Shown: positions 1-9,914, numbered from the stretch's first letter. The stretch: 64,000 nt of DNA from Paraburkholderia bonniea (GCF_009455625.1 NZ_QPEQ01000001.1:2728001-2792000), one strand, 5' to 3'. Notes: generated by a model not told the origin, from the sequence alone. Made by a program: numbers and translations.

Positions 1-204
1 CTTCAATATCTCCGTGCGGCCCGGGTTGCATACGAGGTATTGCAAGAGCAAAGCGAGCCAGACCCGGCATTAGCAGTTTCAGTCAGCCGTCTGAAGCCGC
101 TTAAAGTCACCGGAAGTCGTCTGAAGCCGCCTGAAAAATGTCTGCTCATTCAAGCTTCGCGTAGCCAGTCAGCTCATGATCTGGCTACGCAGGCGTTCAA
201 CTGA
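1..204 (+). CDS. Possible 3' end of a protein gene cut by the window edge
   Basis: A reading frame is open from the first base to a TGA at 202-204 (67 codons), reading LQYLRAARVAYEVLQEQSEP at its start. I do not recognise a family. The first 25 residues look like an ordinary helical protein. The second half contains a short internal duplication (SRLKP, then 9 residues later SRLKP again), caused by two near-identical DNA copies at 86-100 and 116-130. It would be convergent with the pabB-pabC gene that ends at 311. There is no start inside the window, so it could also be chance open sequence. Confidence 0.35.
   Translation, partial: LQYLRAARVAYEVLQEQSEPDPALAVSVSRLKPLKVTGSRLKPPEKCLLIQASRSQSAHDLATQAFN
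159..190. repeat. Inverted repeat, 10-bp stem
   Basis: GCGTAGCCAG (159-168) and CTGGCTACGC (181-190) are perfect inverted copies around a 12-base loop. It overlaps the end of the possible left-edge reading frame and lies between two convergent 3' ends, so it could be a terminator-like hairpin, but neither strand has a following T tract. Confidence 0.4.
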
Positions 205-310
205 ATGTGCTATCGCTTGGTTCGATGCAGACGAGCCGTTCTGAAACATCCGCCGCGCGCGTTCACACCTATGCCATGTGCGGTGGCCTTGTTGCAGCAA
301 GGCCACCAGT

Positions 311-2185
311 TCAAACCAGACGCGCGGGCATGGCACCGCGCAATGCATTGCTCAGCATCAGCGCTTCGGCGCGCAACACCTCATCACGTGTCAACACACG
401 CTCAGCCGCGCCGAACACGGCATCGTCCAGCAACACGCCACGCATCACACCGGGTAACACGCCAGACCGCAACGGCGGCGTCCACCAGCGTCCATCCAGC
501 TTCACAAACACGTTCGAACGGCCACCTTCGGTCAGCTCACCACGTTCATTGAAGAACAGCATGTCGAATGCGCCATGCGCTTCGGCCATACGCCAGGCGG
601 TATCGTAGGCAGCGCGCCGGGTGGTCTTGTGCTGCAACAAGGCATCGCTGGTCTGCATCGGCTCGAAACCATGATCTGGCGCAAGCATCACGTTCACCTC
701 TGGCTGTGGCAGAGGTGACAGCACCATGGCCACACATTCAGGGCCGCCGTGCTTGCCCAGCGCGAGACGCAGGCGCTGCGGTGTCAACGCGGGCAGGTTG
801 GCGAGCACACGATCCAGACACGTTCGCACCTGCGCTTCATCGAAGCTGAAGTTCAGCCACCTGGCGCTGTCAGACAAGCGCGCCAGATGGCGAGACAGAT
901 GCCGGACGCCATCCTCGCGGCTCGCATACATCGTTTCGAACAACTGAAAGCCCGGATCTGCATCGGTCAAAAAAGAAGCCTTCAATTGACACTCCTGATA
1001 TTCATCAACGGCACGGCTGTCCAGCACGATGCCCGCGCCCACGCCCAAGGTTCCGCAACGCAGGCCGCGCGGGCCAGGAGCCTCCAGGGTCAACGTGCGA
1101 ATCGCCACCGACAGGCAAAAATCGCCGCAACGCGCACCCTCAGCCGGTGCCTCAAGCCAGCCCACGGCACCGGCATACAGCCCGCGCGGCGTCGTTTCCA
1201 GCGCGTCGATTAACTGCATCGTGCGATGTTTCGGCGCGCCGGTAATCGAGCCACACGGAAACAGCGCCCGCAGCACGTCCGCAAACGTCCGGTCAGCTCG
1301 CAAGCGAGCCTGCACCGTCGACGTCATTTGCCATACCGAGGCATAGGCTTCAAGCGAAAAAAGCCCGGCCACCTTGACCGAGCCAATGTCAGCCACACGC
1401 GCCAGATCGTTGCGCAGCAAGTCGACAATCATCACGTTTTCAGCGCGATTTTTCGGGTCGTGCGCGAGAAAATCAGCGGCTTGCTGATCAACTACGGGGT
1501 CGGAAGAACGGCGCGCCGTGCCTTTCATCGGCCGCGCGCTCAGGGTGGCCGCCTGCTTCTGCAAAAACAGTTCAGGCGAACACGACAGCATCCACTGCTC
1601 GCCCGGCAACGCCATCAACGCGCCATAGCGCACCGGCTGACGCACACGCAAGCGCCGGTATAACGCGCAAGGAGCGCCAAACATCTCGAATGCCAGACGG
1701 AAGGTGTAATTCACCTGATAAGCATCGCCCGCGCTCAACGCAGCGTGAATCGCGTCGATGGCCTCGCTAAACTCGCCCGGCGTCACGCTCTCACGCATGC
1801 CTGCTGTGCCCGCTACGGAGGGCGTCAGCGCCCCGTTGTCCTGCTGCGCCAGCCAGGCGTCGACATCAGCACGCGCCAGCTTGTCGCAACGTTCAAACAA
1901 TAAAAAACGCAGCGCGGGCAAGCCGCGCTGCGTTAGTTGACACGAAGGCTGAGGGGGAAGCCCAAGCTGAAGCCGGTAGCCCCATTCGTAATCGGCCAGC
2001 ACCACGGCATGCAAACCGCGGCGTATATCTGCCTCAAGCGCCTCACAGATTTCATTGAGTCTGGCCGGATCGGCACACACTCGTTCATGCATAAAACCCG
2101 TGTACAAGCGGCTAAACGGATGCGCAGCCGTCGCCTCACAATCATCGAGCAACGCGAACACCGCGTGCCGGTCATCAACCGTCAT
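311..2185 (-). CDS. pabB: Aminodeoxychorismate synthase component I fused to aminodeoxychorismate lyase (PabB-PabC)
   Basis: A 624-residue fusion that would make p-aminobenzoate for folate. The N-terminal part (to about residue 375) is the chorismate-binding PabB domain, with RPMKGTARR, the NVMIVDLLRNDLAR stretch and CGSITGAPKHRTMQLID, all typical of the anthranilate/aminodeoxychorismate synthase family. The C-terminal part (about 385-624) starts FQLFETMYASREDG and continues with NERGELTEGGRSNVFV and SGVLPGVMRG, typical of the PLP-dependent class IV aminotransferase-like lyase PabC. One polypeptide could therefore carry out both steps after the glutamine amidotransferase PabA, which is not in this window. 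The ATG at 2185 lies 26 bases after the dnaJ stop, so it is probably co-transcribed with dnaJ. Confidence 0.93.
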   Translation of the reverse strand: MTVDDRHAVFALLDDCEATAAHPFSRLYTGFMHERVCADPARLNEICEALEADIRRGLHAVVLADYEWGYRLQLGLPPQPSCQLTQRGLPALRFLLFERCDKLARADVDAWLAQQDNGALTPSVAGTAGMRESVTPGEFSEAIDAIHAALSAGDAYQVNYTFRLAFEMFGAPCALYRRLRVRQPVRYGALMALPGEQWMLSCSPELFLQKQAATLSARPMKGTARRSSDPVVDQQAADFLAHDPKNRAENVMIVDLLRNDLARVADIGSVKVAGLFSLEAYASVWQMTSTVQARLRADRTFADVLRALFPCGSITGAPKHRTMQLIDALETTPRGLYAGAVGWLEAPAEGARCGDFCLSVAIRTLTLEAPGPRGLRCGTLGVGAGIVLDSRAVDEYQECQLKASFLTDADPGFQLFETMYASREDGVRHLSRHLARLSDSARWLNFSFDEAQVRTCLDRVLANLPALTPQRLRLALGKHGGPECVAMVLSPLPQPEVNVMLAPDHGFEPMQTSDALLQHKTTRRAAYDTAWRMAEAHGAFDMLFFNERGELTEGGRSNVFVKLDGRWWTPPLRSGVLPGVMRGVLLDDAVFGAAERVLTRDEVLRAEALMLSNALRGAMPARLV

Positions 2186-2211
2186 CCATTCCGCCTGCTT
2201 GACACCACTGC

Positions 2212-3348
2212 CTAATCGAAAAAGCTCTTCACCCGGTCAAACCAGCCTTTGCTTTGCGGGCTATGCCGCGCGCCACCTTCGACCAGTGATTTTTCGAACT
2301 GCTGCAGCAAATCGCGCTGGGTCTCGGTGAGCTTGACTGGCGTTTCAACCTGAACGTGAACATACAGGTCACCCGCGATACTCGAACGCAAGCCCTTGAT
2401 GCCCTTGCCCCGCAAACGAAACGTCTTGCCCGACTGCGTGCCTTCCGGCACCGTAAAGCTAGCCCGGCCAGCCAGCGTCGGCACATCAATCTCGCCCCCG
2501 AGCGCGGCTGTCGTGAACGGAATCGGCATCTGGCAATGCAGATCGTCACCGTCGCGCTCGAACACCGAGTGAGCCTTGATGTGAATCTCGACATACAGAT
2601 CACCCGAAGGACCACCGTTGAGCCCAGGCTCGCCGTTGCCCGACGAACGAATCCGCATGCCGTCGTCAATCCCCGCTGGAATTTTCACTTCCAGGGTTTT
2701 GGTTTCTTTTACCTTGCCAGCACCGTGGCAGTTCGCGCATGGGTCCGGAATATACGTGCCGCTGCCATGGCATTTCGGACAGGTTTGCTGAATGCTGAAA
2801 AAGCCCTGCGACATCCGCACTGCGCCTGAGCCGTTACAGGTCGGGCAGGTTTCCGCCTTGGTGCCGGTTTTCGCGCCCGAGCCGTGGCAGATCTCACACG
2901 AAACCCAGCTTGGCACGCGAATTTGCGTGTCGTAACCATGCGCGGCCTGCTCCAGCGTGATCTCCATGCTGTAGCGCAGATCAGCGCCGCGATACACCTG
3001 CGGGCCGCCACGGCCACCGCGTGAACCACCGCCTGCCGCCTGGCCAAAGATGTCGCCAAAAATATCGCCGAACGCGTCGGCAAATCCGCCAAAACCCTGA
3101 CCACCTGCGCCTGCCATGTTGGGATCAACGCCCGCGTGGCCGTACTGGTCATACGCTGCACGCTTTTGCCCATCCGAGAGCATTTCGTAGGCTTCCTTCA
3201 CCTCCTTGAAATGCTCTTCCGCATCCTTGTTGTCCGGATTGCGGTCAGGGTGATGCTTCATCGCCAGCTTGCGATAAGCCTTCTTGATTTCGTCGTCGCT
3301 CGCGTTCTTTGCAACGCCCAGAACCTCGTAATAATCCCGTTTCGCCAT
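2212..3348 (-). CDS. dnaJ: Chaperone protein DnaJ
   Basis: Full-length type I J-protein (378 residues), co-chaperone that stimulates the DnaK ATPase and delivers substrates. The J domain is at the N-terminus, with the HPD motif at residues 33-35. A Gly/Phe-rich linker follows ([18 protein letters not shown]), then a zinc-binding domain with four CxxCxGxG-type repeats ([32 protein letters not shown]), then the C-terminal substrate-binding region. It lies 258 bases downstream of dnaK on the same strand, the usual order. The spacer holds small hairpins but no clear terminator, so read-through from dnaK is likely. Confidence 0.98.
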   Translation of the reverse strand: MAKRDYYEVLGVAKNASDDEIKKAYRKLAMKHHPDRNPDNKDAEEHFKEVKEAYEMLSDGQKRAAYDQYGHAGVDPNMAGAGGQGFGGFADAFGDIFGDIFGQAAGGGSRGGRGGPQVYRGADLRYSMEITLEQAAHGYDTQIRVPSWVSCEICHGSGAKTGTKAETCPTCNGSGAVRMSQGFFSIQQTCPKCHGSGTYIPDPCANCHGAGKVKETKTLEVKIPAGIDDGMRIRSSGNGEPGLNGGPSGDLYVEIHIKAHSVFERDGDDLHCQMPIPFTTAALGGEIDVPTLAGRASFTVPEGTQSGKTFRLRGKGIKGLRSSIAGDLYVHVQVETPVKLTETQRDLLQQFEKSLVEGGARHSPQSKGWFDRVKSFFD

Positions 3349-3560
3349 ATCGGTTCAACGCCTCAGCGCGCTCGCGCCGTGGCTCCTCTTGAATGCTGGT
3401 GGAGTCTTGCGACCCATGTGGCCGTGGCAATGCGCCTGAATGCAGCCCATTACCCGATACCCGCCATAAAAACAAAGATGCCCGGAGAACCCCGCAGGGC
3501 TCACCAGGCGCTTAAACCGTTCATGCATCTAACTGGATGCATAACGTCTTGCAACCAGAG

Positions 3561-3580
3561 CGCGCCCATCGCTGGGCGCG
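3561..3580 (-). other. GC-rich hairpin in the dnaK-dnaJ spacer
   Basis: CGCGCCCA (3561-3568) pairs with TGGGCGCG (3573-3580) across a 4-base loop. It starts about 27 bases after the dnaK stop codon when read on the minus strand. No T run follows, so it is not a classical terminator. It might stabilise the dnaK mRNA end or reduce dnaJ transcription. Confidence 0.35.
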
Positions 3581-3606
3581 GCTTTGCAGTGAAACTGCAC
3601 CTGGCA

Positions 3607-5550
3607 TTAGTCTTTCTTTACTTCCTTGAAGTCAGCGTCGACCACGTCATCCTGTGGCTGTGCACTGCCTGCGGCATGACCTGCGCCACCGGCGGCTGCG
3701 CCTGCGGCACCTTGGGCGGCCTGCATGTCGGCATACATCTTCTCGCCCATTTTTTGCGAAGCCGTCGACAGCGTTTCGATTTTGGCTTCGAGCTCGGCCT
3801 TATCGCTCGTCGCGCTTTTCAGCGCTTCTTCAAGGTCTTTCAACGCAGCTTCGATCTTTTCTTTCTCGCCCGCCTCAAGCTTGTCGCCATATTCGGCCAG
3901 CGCCTTCTTCGTGCTGTGTGCCAGCGCATCACCCTGGTTACGGGTATCGGCTAGTTCGCGCAGCTTGTGATCTTCTTCAGCGTTGAGTTCCGCATCCTTC
4001 ACCATCTGTTCGATCTCGGCTTCAGACAGACCTGAGTTTGCCTTGATCGTGATGCGGTTTTCCTTGCCAGTGGCTTTGTCTTTCGCGCCGACATGCAAGA
4101 TGCCGTTGGCGTCGATATCGAAAGTCACCTCGATTTGCGGCGTGCCACGTGGAGCAGGTGGAATGCCTTCAAGGTTGAACTCGCCCAGCAGCTTGTTGCG
4201 TGCTGCCATTTCGCGCTCACCCTGGAACACCTTGATGGTGACCGCACCCTGGTTGTCGTCTGCCGTCGAATACACCTGAGCGTGCTTGGTCGGGATGGTC
4301 GTGTTCTTGGTGATCATCTTGGTCATCACCCCACCGAGGGTTTCGATGCCAAGTGACAACGGCGTCACGTCCAGCAGCAGCACGTCCTTGCGATCGCCCG
4401 ACAACACCTGCCCCTGAATCGCAGCACCCACGGCCACGGCTTCATCCGGGTTCACGTCACGGCGTGGCTCCTTGCCGAAGAACTCCTTCACCTTTTCCAG
4501 CACCTTCGGCATACGCGTCATGCCGCCGACCAGAATCACGTCGTCGATTTCGCTAACCTTCACGCCCGCATCGGTAATTGCCATGCGGCAAGGTTCGATG
4601 GTGCGGTCGATCAGCTCTTCCACCAGCGCTTCCAGCTTGGCGCGGGTGATTTTCAGGTTCAAGTGCTTCGGACCTGACGCATCAGCGGTGATGTACGGCA
4701 GATTGATTTCAGTCTGCTGACCCGACGACAACTCGATCTTGGCTTTTTCCGCCGACTCTTTCAGGCGTTGCAGCGCGAGCACGTCTTTCGACAAATCCAC
4801 GCCCTGCTCTTTCTTGAACTCGCCAATGATGTAATCAATGATGCGCTGGTCAAAGTCTTCACCGCCGAGGAACGTATCGCCATTGGTGGACAGCACTTCA
4901 AACTGCATTTCGCCATCAACGTCAGCGATTTCGATGATCGAGACGTCGAACGTGCCGCCGCCCAGGTCATACACCGCAATCTTGCGATCGCCCTTTTCAG
5001 CTTTATCCAGACCAAACGCCAGTGCCGCAGCAGTTGGTTCATTGATGATCCGCTTGACTTCCAGCCCCGCAATACGGCCCGCGTCTTTGGTGGCCTGACG
5101 CTGGCTGTCGTTGAAGTACGCAGGAACGGTAATCACGGCTTCGGTGACCGGCTCGCCCAGGTAGTCTTCGGCGGTTTTCTTCATCTTGCGCAGCACTTCC
5201 GCCGAAATTTGCGGCGGTGCTAGCTTCTCGCCATTCACCTCGACCCATGCATCGCCGTTGTCAGCCTTGATGATTGAGTAAGGCATCAACGCGATGTCTT
5301 TTTGCACTTCTTTTTCGTCAAAGCGGCGGCCGATCAGGCGCTTGATCGCGTACAGCGTGTTTTTTGGATTGGTGACCGACTGGCGTTTGGCGGGAGCGCC
5401 AACCAGAATTTCGTTGTCGGCCATATAAGCGATGACGGACGGCGTAGTGCGCGCACCTTCGAGGTTTTCAATAACCTTGACCTGATTGCCTTCCATGATG
5501 GCGACGCACGAGTTCGTGGTGCCCAGGTCAATACCGATGATTCTGCCCAT
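3607..5550 (-). CDS. dnaK: Chaperone protein DnaK (Hsp70)
   Basis: 647 residues, full length. The N-terminal ATPase domain begins [20 protein letters not shown], with the Hsp70 signatures [15 protein letters not shown] and [13 protein letters not shown]. The substrate-binding domain contains [17 protein letters not shown], and the helical lid ends in a Gly/Ala-rich linker and the terminal sequence [14 protein letters not shown], which resembles the EEVKD-type tail of bacterial DnaK. An AGGAG sequence sits upstream of the ATG at 5550. It works with the DnaJ and GrpE encoded beside it, and a sigma-32-like promoter lies about 100 bases upstream. Confidence 0.99.
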   Translation of the reverse strand: MGRIIGIDLGTTNSCVAIMEGNQVKVIENLEGARTTPSVIAYMADNEILVGAPAKRQSVTNPKNTLYAIKRLIGRRFDEKEVQKDIALMPYSIIKADNGDAWVEVNGEKLAPPQISAEVLRKMKKTAEDYLGEPVTEAVITVPAYFNDSQRQATKDAGRIAGLEVKRIINEPTAAALAFGLDKAEKGDRKIAVYDLGGGTFDVSIIEIADVDGEMQFEVLSTNGDTFLGGEDFDQRIIDYIIGEFKKEQGVDLSKDVLALQRLKESAEKAKIELSSGQQTEINLPYITADASGPKHLNLKITRAKLEALVEELIDRTIEPCRMAITDAGVKVSEIDDVILVGGMTRMPKVLEKVKEFFGKEPRRDVNPDEAVAVGAAIQGQVLSGDRKDVLLLDVTPLSLGIETLGGVMTKMITKNTTIPTKHAQVYSTADDNQGAVTIKVFQGEREMAARNKLLGEFNLEGIPPAPRGTPQIEVTFDIDANGILHVGAKDKATGKENRITIKANSGLSEAEIEQMVKDAELNAEEDHKLRELADTRNQGDALAHSTKKALAEYGDKLEAGEKEKIEAALKDLEEALKSATSDKAELEAKIETLSTASQKMGEKMYADMQAAQGAAGAAAGGAGHAAGSAQPQDDVVDADFKEVKKD

Positions 5551-5650
5551 TTTTTAATCTCCTGAATTTGATGACCGCGGGAAGTGCCTTGAACAGCGCC
5601 TTGAACAGGCTGGCTACAGGACATTTCCCTTCAATTTTTGCCTGCACTCA

Positions 5651-5678
5651 ACATAAGTGCGTTCAATTCGTTTTCAAG
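5651..5678 (-). promoter_or_regulatory. Candidate sigma-32 promoter for dnaK
   Basis: On the minus strand CTTGAAA (5678-5672) is followed after 14 bases by CTTATGT (5657-5651). The heat-shock consensus is CTTGAAA, then 11-16 bases, then a CCCATnT-like -10. The -35 is a perfect match, while the -10 keeps C, A, T and the final T. It would give a leader of about 100 bases before dnaK. Pattern match only. Confidence 0.5.
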
Positions 5679-5701
5679 ACTTTTTGCGATAAACGCTGCA
5701 A

Positions 5702-6127
5702 TTATTTTGCGTCTGCAACTGGCTCAGCGCCGCCTGCGGCATGAATCTTGCTGCGGGCGGCGGCAACCGCTGCCTCAAACTGGGCGAGCCCATGCCAGCC
5801 GGTGGCCCGGCCCAGCCGCTTGCCGCGATGAAAGAAAAACCAGGTCGGCACGCCATGCAACATAAAGCGCCGGCCTAAATCGCGGTGGACATAGACATTG
5901 CTGTGAAACCATTTCAGCCCGAGTGCGCGAATCGCCTCGGGCTGCGTCAGCATCGCCTTCTTGGCGACCTCACAGTTAAAACAGTCGAGCCCCCAGAAAA
6001 AGACCACCGCCAGCGCATCGTCAGCAGCTTCAAGCGCGGCATCGAACGTTTCGGCGCTTAACTCCTGCATGTCGAAGGTGGCGAACGCAGTAGCGTCGAC
6101 GGGAATCGAAGTCACTTCGGAGCTCAC
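5702..6127 (-). CDS. Thioredoxin-like protein
   Basis: 141 residues with a thioredoxin-fold pattern: [19 protein letters not shown] gives a CxxC redox pair at C49 and C52, and [15 protein letters not shown] contains the cis-proline strand. There is no signal peptide, so it probably acts in the cytoplasm. The start is a GTG at 6127 inside a GTGA overlap with the grpE stop, so the two genes are translationally coupled. A dithiol protein inserted between grpE and dnaK suggests a role linking redox state and chaperones, but that is inferred from position only. Confidence 0.85.
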   Translation of the reverse strand: MSSEVTSIPVDATAFATFDMQELSAETFDAALEAADDALAVVFFWGLDCFNCEVAKKAMLTQPEAIRALGLKWFHSNVYVHRDLGRRFMLHGVPTWFFFHRGKRLGRATGWHGLAQFEAAVAAARSKIHAAGGAEPVADAK

Positions 6128-6669
6128 TTTGGCTGCGACACCGTGACGAGCGCCGGGCGCAAAACCCGGTCGGCAATCACGTAACCCTTTTGCAGCACGG
6201 AAACCACGGTGTTGGCTTCCTGCTCGGAGGGCACCATTGAAATCGCCTGATGCTGATGGGGATCAAATTTCTCGCCTATCGGATTGAGTGCGACGACGCG
6301 GCCCTTTTCAAGTGCGCCGGTGAGCTGACGCAAGGTCAGCTCGACGCCTTCACGCACTTTGTCCAGATCGGTTGACGCATGCTCAAGCGCCGCTTCAAGG
6401 CTGTCGATCACTGGCAGCAAATGCTCAGCGAAACTTTCGATAGCAAACTTGTGCGCCTTGGCAACATCGTCCTGGGCGCGGCGGCGGGCATTTTCTGTTT
6501 CGGCCTTGGCTCGCAGAAAACTCTCCTGCAGCTCGGCGATTTTTGCCTGGGCATCGGCCAGTTCGGCTTCGATTGAACTAGCGCCCTGTTCGATGCTATC
6601 GGCTTCGTGGGAGCGCTCTTCCGCAGAATTGGGATGCAGGCCTGATGGGTTCTCTTGCTTGTTTTCCAT
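6124..6669 (-). CDS. grpE: Nucleotide exchange factor GrpE
   Basis: 181 residues from the ATG at 6669 ([10 protein letters not shown]). An upstream in-frame start at 6744 would add 25 residues resembling no GrpE, and it lies almost at the predicted transcription start, so the shorter form is chosen. The acidic N-terminus is followed by a coiled coil ([29 protein letters not shown]) and the C-terminal beta domain ending in [20 protein letters not shown], characteristic of GrpE. It releases ADP from DnaK. The stop overlaps the start of the thioredoxin-like gene. Confidence 0.97.
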   Translation of the reverse strand: MENKQENPSGLHPNSAEERSHEADSIEQGASSIEAELADAQAKIAELQESFLRAKAETENARRRAQDDVAKAHKFAIESFAEHLLPVIDSLEAALEHASTDLDKVREGVELTLRQLTGALEKGRVVALNPIGEKFDPHQHQAISMVPSEQEANTVVSVLQKGYVIADRVLRPALVTVSQPK

Positions 6670-6760
6670 ATCGCTGAAAGTCGTTAGAAAAGTGAAAGCA
6701 AAGGGCAGCGGCGCGGGTTTGGCAAAACCACCCCGTGCCGCCATTGCTAGCTGGCGGCGT

Positions 6761-6788
6761 AGATGAGGCTCGAAAACACTAATTCAAG
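6761..6788 (-). promoter_or_regulatory. Candidate sigma-32 promoter for grpE
   Basis: On the minus strand CTTGAAT (6788-6782), a 13-base spacer and CCTCATCT (6768-6761). This matches the heat-shock pattern CTTGAAA/CCCCATnT in all but one base of each element. Transcription would start near 6754, leaving an untranslated leader of about 85 bases before the GrpE ATG at 6669. Confidence 0.6.
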
Positions 6789-6956
6789 ATTCGCCGTGAA
6801 TTTTTGCCCAGAACCGGTGCATAGAAAGAATGGGTTACATCAATGACCGGCGCATGACAGAGTTTTAATCAAATTGAGATTGAGACCGTCTGATGGCTCG
6901 CCTAGACTGGGCTAACGGGCTGTGCGACGCCGCGGCTGGCGTGCGCGATCCGCCCC

Positions 6957-6986
6957 GAACCGCCACGAACCGCCACGAACCGCCAC
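6957..6986 (+). repeat. Three tandem copies of a 10-base unit
   Basis: GAACCGCCAC occurs three times in direct tandem. It lies in the 368-base gap between grpE and a small plus-strand gene, upstream of the latter. No other gene was found in this gap, which otherwise holds only the grpE promoter. Confidence 0.7.
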
Positions 6987-7037
6987 TCCTGCCTGCCAGC
7001 ACACCATCTTGTCTGGCAGCTATTTCAGAGAAGTGCC

Positions 7038-7199
7038 ATGAAACTGACCTTTGCCATTTCGCTGGTCGCCCTAGTGCTGATTGCGACAACCACGACCATC
7101 TGTCTGTCCGGGGCGATCAGTAAAAACGCCTCTGAATACGACGAAATTCACGCTGCCCTGGAAAACCCGGTCAATCCTCTCCAGCTAGCTTGTCGATAA
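7038..7199 (+). CDS. Small membrane-anchored or secreted protein, 53 residues
   Basis: Unrecognised short gene. It starts ATG with GAGAAG seven bases upstream as a plausible ribosome binding site. The first 27 residues are strongly hydrophobic (MKLTFAISLVALVLIATTTT) and could be a signal peptide or one membrane helix. The rest is polar and acidic (SKNASEYDEIHAALENPVN). The last 29 bases overlap the convergent 3' end of hslR. Function unknown; a chance frame is possible, but the start context and hydrophobic profile favour a real gene. Confidence 0.5.
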   Translation: MKLTFAISLVALVLIATTTTICLSGAISKNASEYDEIHAALENPVNPLQLACR

Positions 7200-7578
7200 T
7201 GCGCCGGTCACGTTTGGTCGGACGCCCGTGCAAGGTTGCGGCGGGCTCGCGGAAGGTTTTACGCCGCTCCAGCTCCTGTTGCCGCCGCACCCGGCTCTCA
7301 GCCGTTTCCGCGTACAGCGTTTGCGCGACGGTTGCAGGGCCGCGCACCTCGCAAAGACCCAAGACTGTCACCTGCCACACCATCCGGTCGATCTCGATTT
7401 CTATCAGTTCGCCCACGCGCACGTCCCGTGCGGGTTTAACGTGAACGCCTCCCACCCGTATGCGGCCTTTTTCGATCGCATCCGCCGCCAGTGAGCGGGT
7501 TTTGAAAAACCGTGCCGCCCACAGCCATTTATCAATACGCAAACGCGCGTCAGGTTCAGTCGAGATACGGTAATTCAT
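7171..7578 (-). CDS. hslR: S4-domain RNA-binding heat-shock protein Hsp15
   Basis: 135 residues from ATG 7578 (MNYRISTEPDARLRIDKWLW); a TTG three codons upstream is a less likely start. The N-terminal S4 RNA-binding domain (RIDKWLWAARFFKTRSLAADAI, then GRIRVGGVHVKPARDVRVGE) is followed by a basic tail, as in Hsp15, which binds free 50S subunits carrying a stalled nascent chain. Its location between grpE and hemH in the heat-shock block fits. Confidence 0.9.
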   Translation of the reverse strand: MNYRISTEPDARLRIDKWLWAARFFKTRSLAADAIEKGRIRVGGVHVKPARDVRVGELIEIEIDRMVWQVTVLGLCEVRGPATVAQTLYAETAESRVRRQQELERRKTFREPAATLHGRPTKRDRRIIDKLAGED

Positions 7579-7621
7579 GGTGGTCAACCAAGCGCTTGAT
7601 GGGACTGGATACGGCGTGGAC

Positions 7622-8689
7622 TCATGAGCTAGCGCCAGGCACTGGCGGCGTATGCACCGGCCAGCCCTGGAGGTTTTGCGCCACGATCTCGCCGAGGGCG
7701 GCGATCCATGCGGTAGAGGAATTCAGGCATGGAATCCGGTGGAACACCTTACCGCCCGCCTGTTTGAACTCCTCACACACTTCCATGCCGATTTCTTCAA
7801 TGGTTTCAAGGCAATCGGCGGTAAATCCTGGACAAAACACATCCACCCGCCCAACACAGGCTGCGCCCAGTTCTTTTAGCGTCGGCGCGGTATAAGGCTG
7901 GAGCCATTCGGCCCGGCCAAAGCGTGACTGAAACGTCACGCGGCATTCGACCGTGCTCAAGCCCAGCGCCTGGATCAGCAATGCAGCAGTGACCTGGCAC
8001 TGGCTGTGATACGGGTCGCCCAGATCGAGTGTGCTCTTCGGCACGCCATGAAAGCTCAGCACCAGCCGGTCGCCCGCGGCAAAATCCGGCCGGCCATGCA
8101 CATGCCAGTAGTTCTGCACTTGTGCTGCGAGCGCGGCGATATAGGACGGGTGATCGGCGTAATGACGCACCGTGCGGATTTCGGGCTGATTGCGCATGCG
8201 CCGCAACGCCGCGAAAGCGGCATCAAAAGCCGTGGCTGTAGTGGATGAAGAATATTGCGGATACATCGGCATCAGCAGCACGCGCTCAGCGCCTGCGAGC
8301 TTCAGTTGATTCAGCATCGCGGGAATGCTGGGGGTGCCATAACGCATCGCGTATTCGACCGGCACCGCGTAGCCATTGATTTGCAGCAGATGGCGCAGGC
8401 CTTCGGTCTGTTTTTCAGTGTGAACCCGCAACGGCGAGCCTTCCGGCAACCACACCGAGGCGTATTTTTTGGCCGACGTGCGGCCACGCAGCGGCAGGAT
8501 CAGCAAACGCAAAATGATTTGCCAGAGCACCGGCGGAATTTCAACCACACGCCGGTCAGATAAAAACTGTGCGAGATAACGGCGTACCGCGCGTGGTGTG
8601 GGTGCATCTGGCGTGCCGAGATTAATCAGCAAAACTGCAACACGATGTGACGCGGTGGGCTGCGATGGACGCTCTAGATCGAAACGCAT
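7622..8689 (-). CDS. hemH: Ferrochelatase
   Basis: 355 residues from ATG 8689 ([11 protein letters not shown]); a TTG two codons earlier is ignored. Inserts ferrous iron into protoporphyrin IX, the last step of haem synthesis. Signatures: [23 protein letters not shown] at the N-terminus, the [17 protein letters not shown] region with the catalytic histidine, the [13 protein letters not shown] segment and [16 protein letters not shown] with the conserved glutamates. The length is normal for the family. A consensus -10 lies 46 bases upstream. Confidence 0.97.
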   Translation of the reverse strand: MRFDLERPSQPTASHRVAVLLINLGTPDAPTPRAVRRYLAQFLSDRRVVEIPPVLWQIILRLLILPLRGRTSAKKYASVWLPEGSPLRVHTEKQTEGLRHLLQINGYAVPVEYAMRYGTPSIPAMLNQLKLAGAERVLLMPMYPQYSSSTTATAFDAAFAALRRMRNQPEIRTVRHYADHPSYIAALAAQVQNYWHVHGRPDFAAGDRLVLSFHGVPKSTLDLGDPYHSQCQVTAALLIQALGLSTVECRVTFQSRFGRAEWLQPYTAPTLKELGAACVGRVDVFCPGFTADCLETIEEIGMEVCEEFKQAGGKVFHRIPCLNSSTAWIAALGEIVAQNLQGWPVHTPPVPGASS

Positions 8690-8734
8690 AGGCAACGGGA
8701 ACCGCAGTCAGCGGGCCATGGATTCAGGTGACGC

Positions 8735-8762
8735 ATTATAGCCACGCCCTGGCCGTTGCCCA
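8735..8762 (-). promoter_or_regulatory. Candidate sigma-70 promoter for hemH
   Basis: On the minus strand TGGGCA (8762-8757), a 16-base spacer and a perfect TATAAT (8740-8735). The -10 ends 46 bases before the hemH ATG. Confidence 0.55.
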
Positions 8763-8894
8763 CCTGGCCATCCGGCCGATTGGCGCAGCACAGCTAGTCA
8801 AGCATCATGGGCCTTACACCATCTCGGGCGTGCTGCACGAAGCCCGAGCTTTGAGCTTTGGCAAGCAATGCAGTGCATCGTCTGCTCCGTGCGC

Positions 8895-9914
8895 TTACTT
8901 CTGGTTCAGCGTCAACGACAGCAGCCGCGCCGTGATGTCAACAATCGGAATCACCCGGTTGTAGGCCATCCGGGTTGGCCCAATCACGCCGAGCGTGCCG
9001 ACCACCTTGCCGTTCACCTCGTAAGGAGCCGTCACCACGCTCATTTCTTCGAGGGGCACGAGAGTCGATTCGCCACCAATGTAAATCTGCACGCCCTGAG
9101 CGTGGCTGGACACATCAAGCAACTGAAGGAGGCTGGTTTTCTGGTCAAAAACATCAAACAGCTTGCGCAAACGCGCCATGTCGGACGACAAATCAGCAAC
9201 CTCCAGCAGGTTGCGTTCGCCCGAGATCAGCAAGGTTTCGCCGGTATCGGCGGCGTCCGTGCTGGCCGTGACGGCGGTGTGCATCAACGTCGTCATGTCG
9301 CCGCGCAGCTCGTCAATTTCCTCGCGCAAACGCCTGCGCACTTCGTCAAACGACAATCCGCCAAAATGCGCGTTGATGTAGTTCGACGCTTCGGTCAGTT
9401 GCGATGGCGAGAAGTCGCGCTGGGTCGCCATGATGCGGTTTTGCACGTCGCCTTCGGGCGTCACAATGATCAGCAAAATGCGCTTGTCGGACAAACGCAT
9501 GAACTCGATCTGCCTGAAGACATGGCTACGGCGCGGTGTCAGCACGACCCCGGCAAACTGCGTCAGGCTGGACAGCACGCTCGCCGCCGCAGCCACGATT
9601 TTTTGCGGCTCGCCCGCTTGCAGCGTGGTCTGAACCACCCGCATCACCGCTTCTTCGTCAGCCGCCGATTCAACCGTCAGCATCGTGTCGACAAAGAGCC
9701 GGTAGCCTCGCGGCGTCGGCACTCGTCCAGCGGAGGTGTGTGGGCTGGTCACCAGCCCAAGCTCTTCGAGGTCGGACATCACGTTGCGGATGGTCGCCGG
9801 GCTCAGTTCCAGACCGGAAAAACGCGACAGCGTGCGCGAGCCTACTGGCTGGCCGTCAGCGATATAGCGTTCGATCAGGGTTTTAAGCAGAGTTTGTGCG
9901 CGAGGATCTAGCAT
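8895..9914 (-). CDS. hrcA: Heat-inducible transcription repressor HrcA
   Basis: 339 residues, full length. N-terminal winged-helix DNA-binding domain ([20 protein letters not shown], then [19 protein letters not shown]), the conserved [17 protein letters not shown] and a GAF-like effector domain to the end ([16 protein letters not shown]). HrcA represses chaperone operons through CIRCE operators and depends on GroE. I found no CIRCE element in this window, so its targets probably lie elsewhere (groESL is usual). Divergent from nadK. Confidence 0.97.
   Translation of the reverse strand: MLDPRAQTLLKTLIERYIADGQPVGSRTLSRFSGLELSPATIRNVMSDLEELGLVTSPHTSAGRVPTPRGYRLFVDTMLTVESAADEEAVMRVVQTTLQAGEPQKIVAAAASVLSSLTQFAGVVLTPRRSHVFRQIEFMRLSDKRILLIIVTPEGDVQNRIMATQRDFSPSQLTEASNYINAHFGGLSFDEVRRRLREEIDELRGDMTTLMHTAVTASTDAADTGETLLISGERNLLEVADLSSDMARLRKLFDVFDQKTSLLQLLDVSSHAQGVQIYIGGESTLVPLEEMSVVTAPYEVNGKVVGTLGVIGPTRMAYNRVIPIVDITARLLSLTLNQK

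Noticed and set aside
86..125. GCCGTCTGAA at 86-95 (identical to the neisserial DNA uptake sequence) and a variant at 116-125
   Set aside because: A single exact copy in 64 kb of a non-neisserial genome; better explained by a local duplication in the left-edge frame.
8868..9911. 347-codon plus-strand frame opposite hrcA
   Set aside because: Arg/His/Gln-rich, no family resemblance, fully antisense to a clear hrcA; a shadow of GC-rich codon use.
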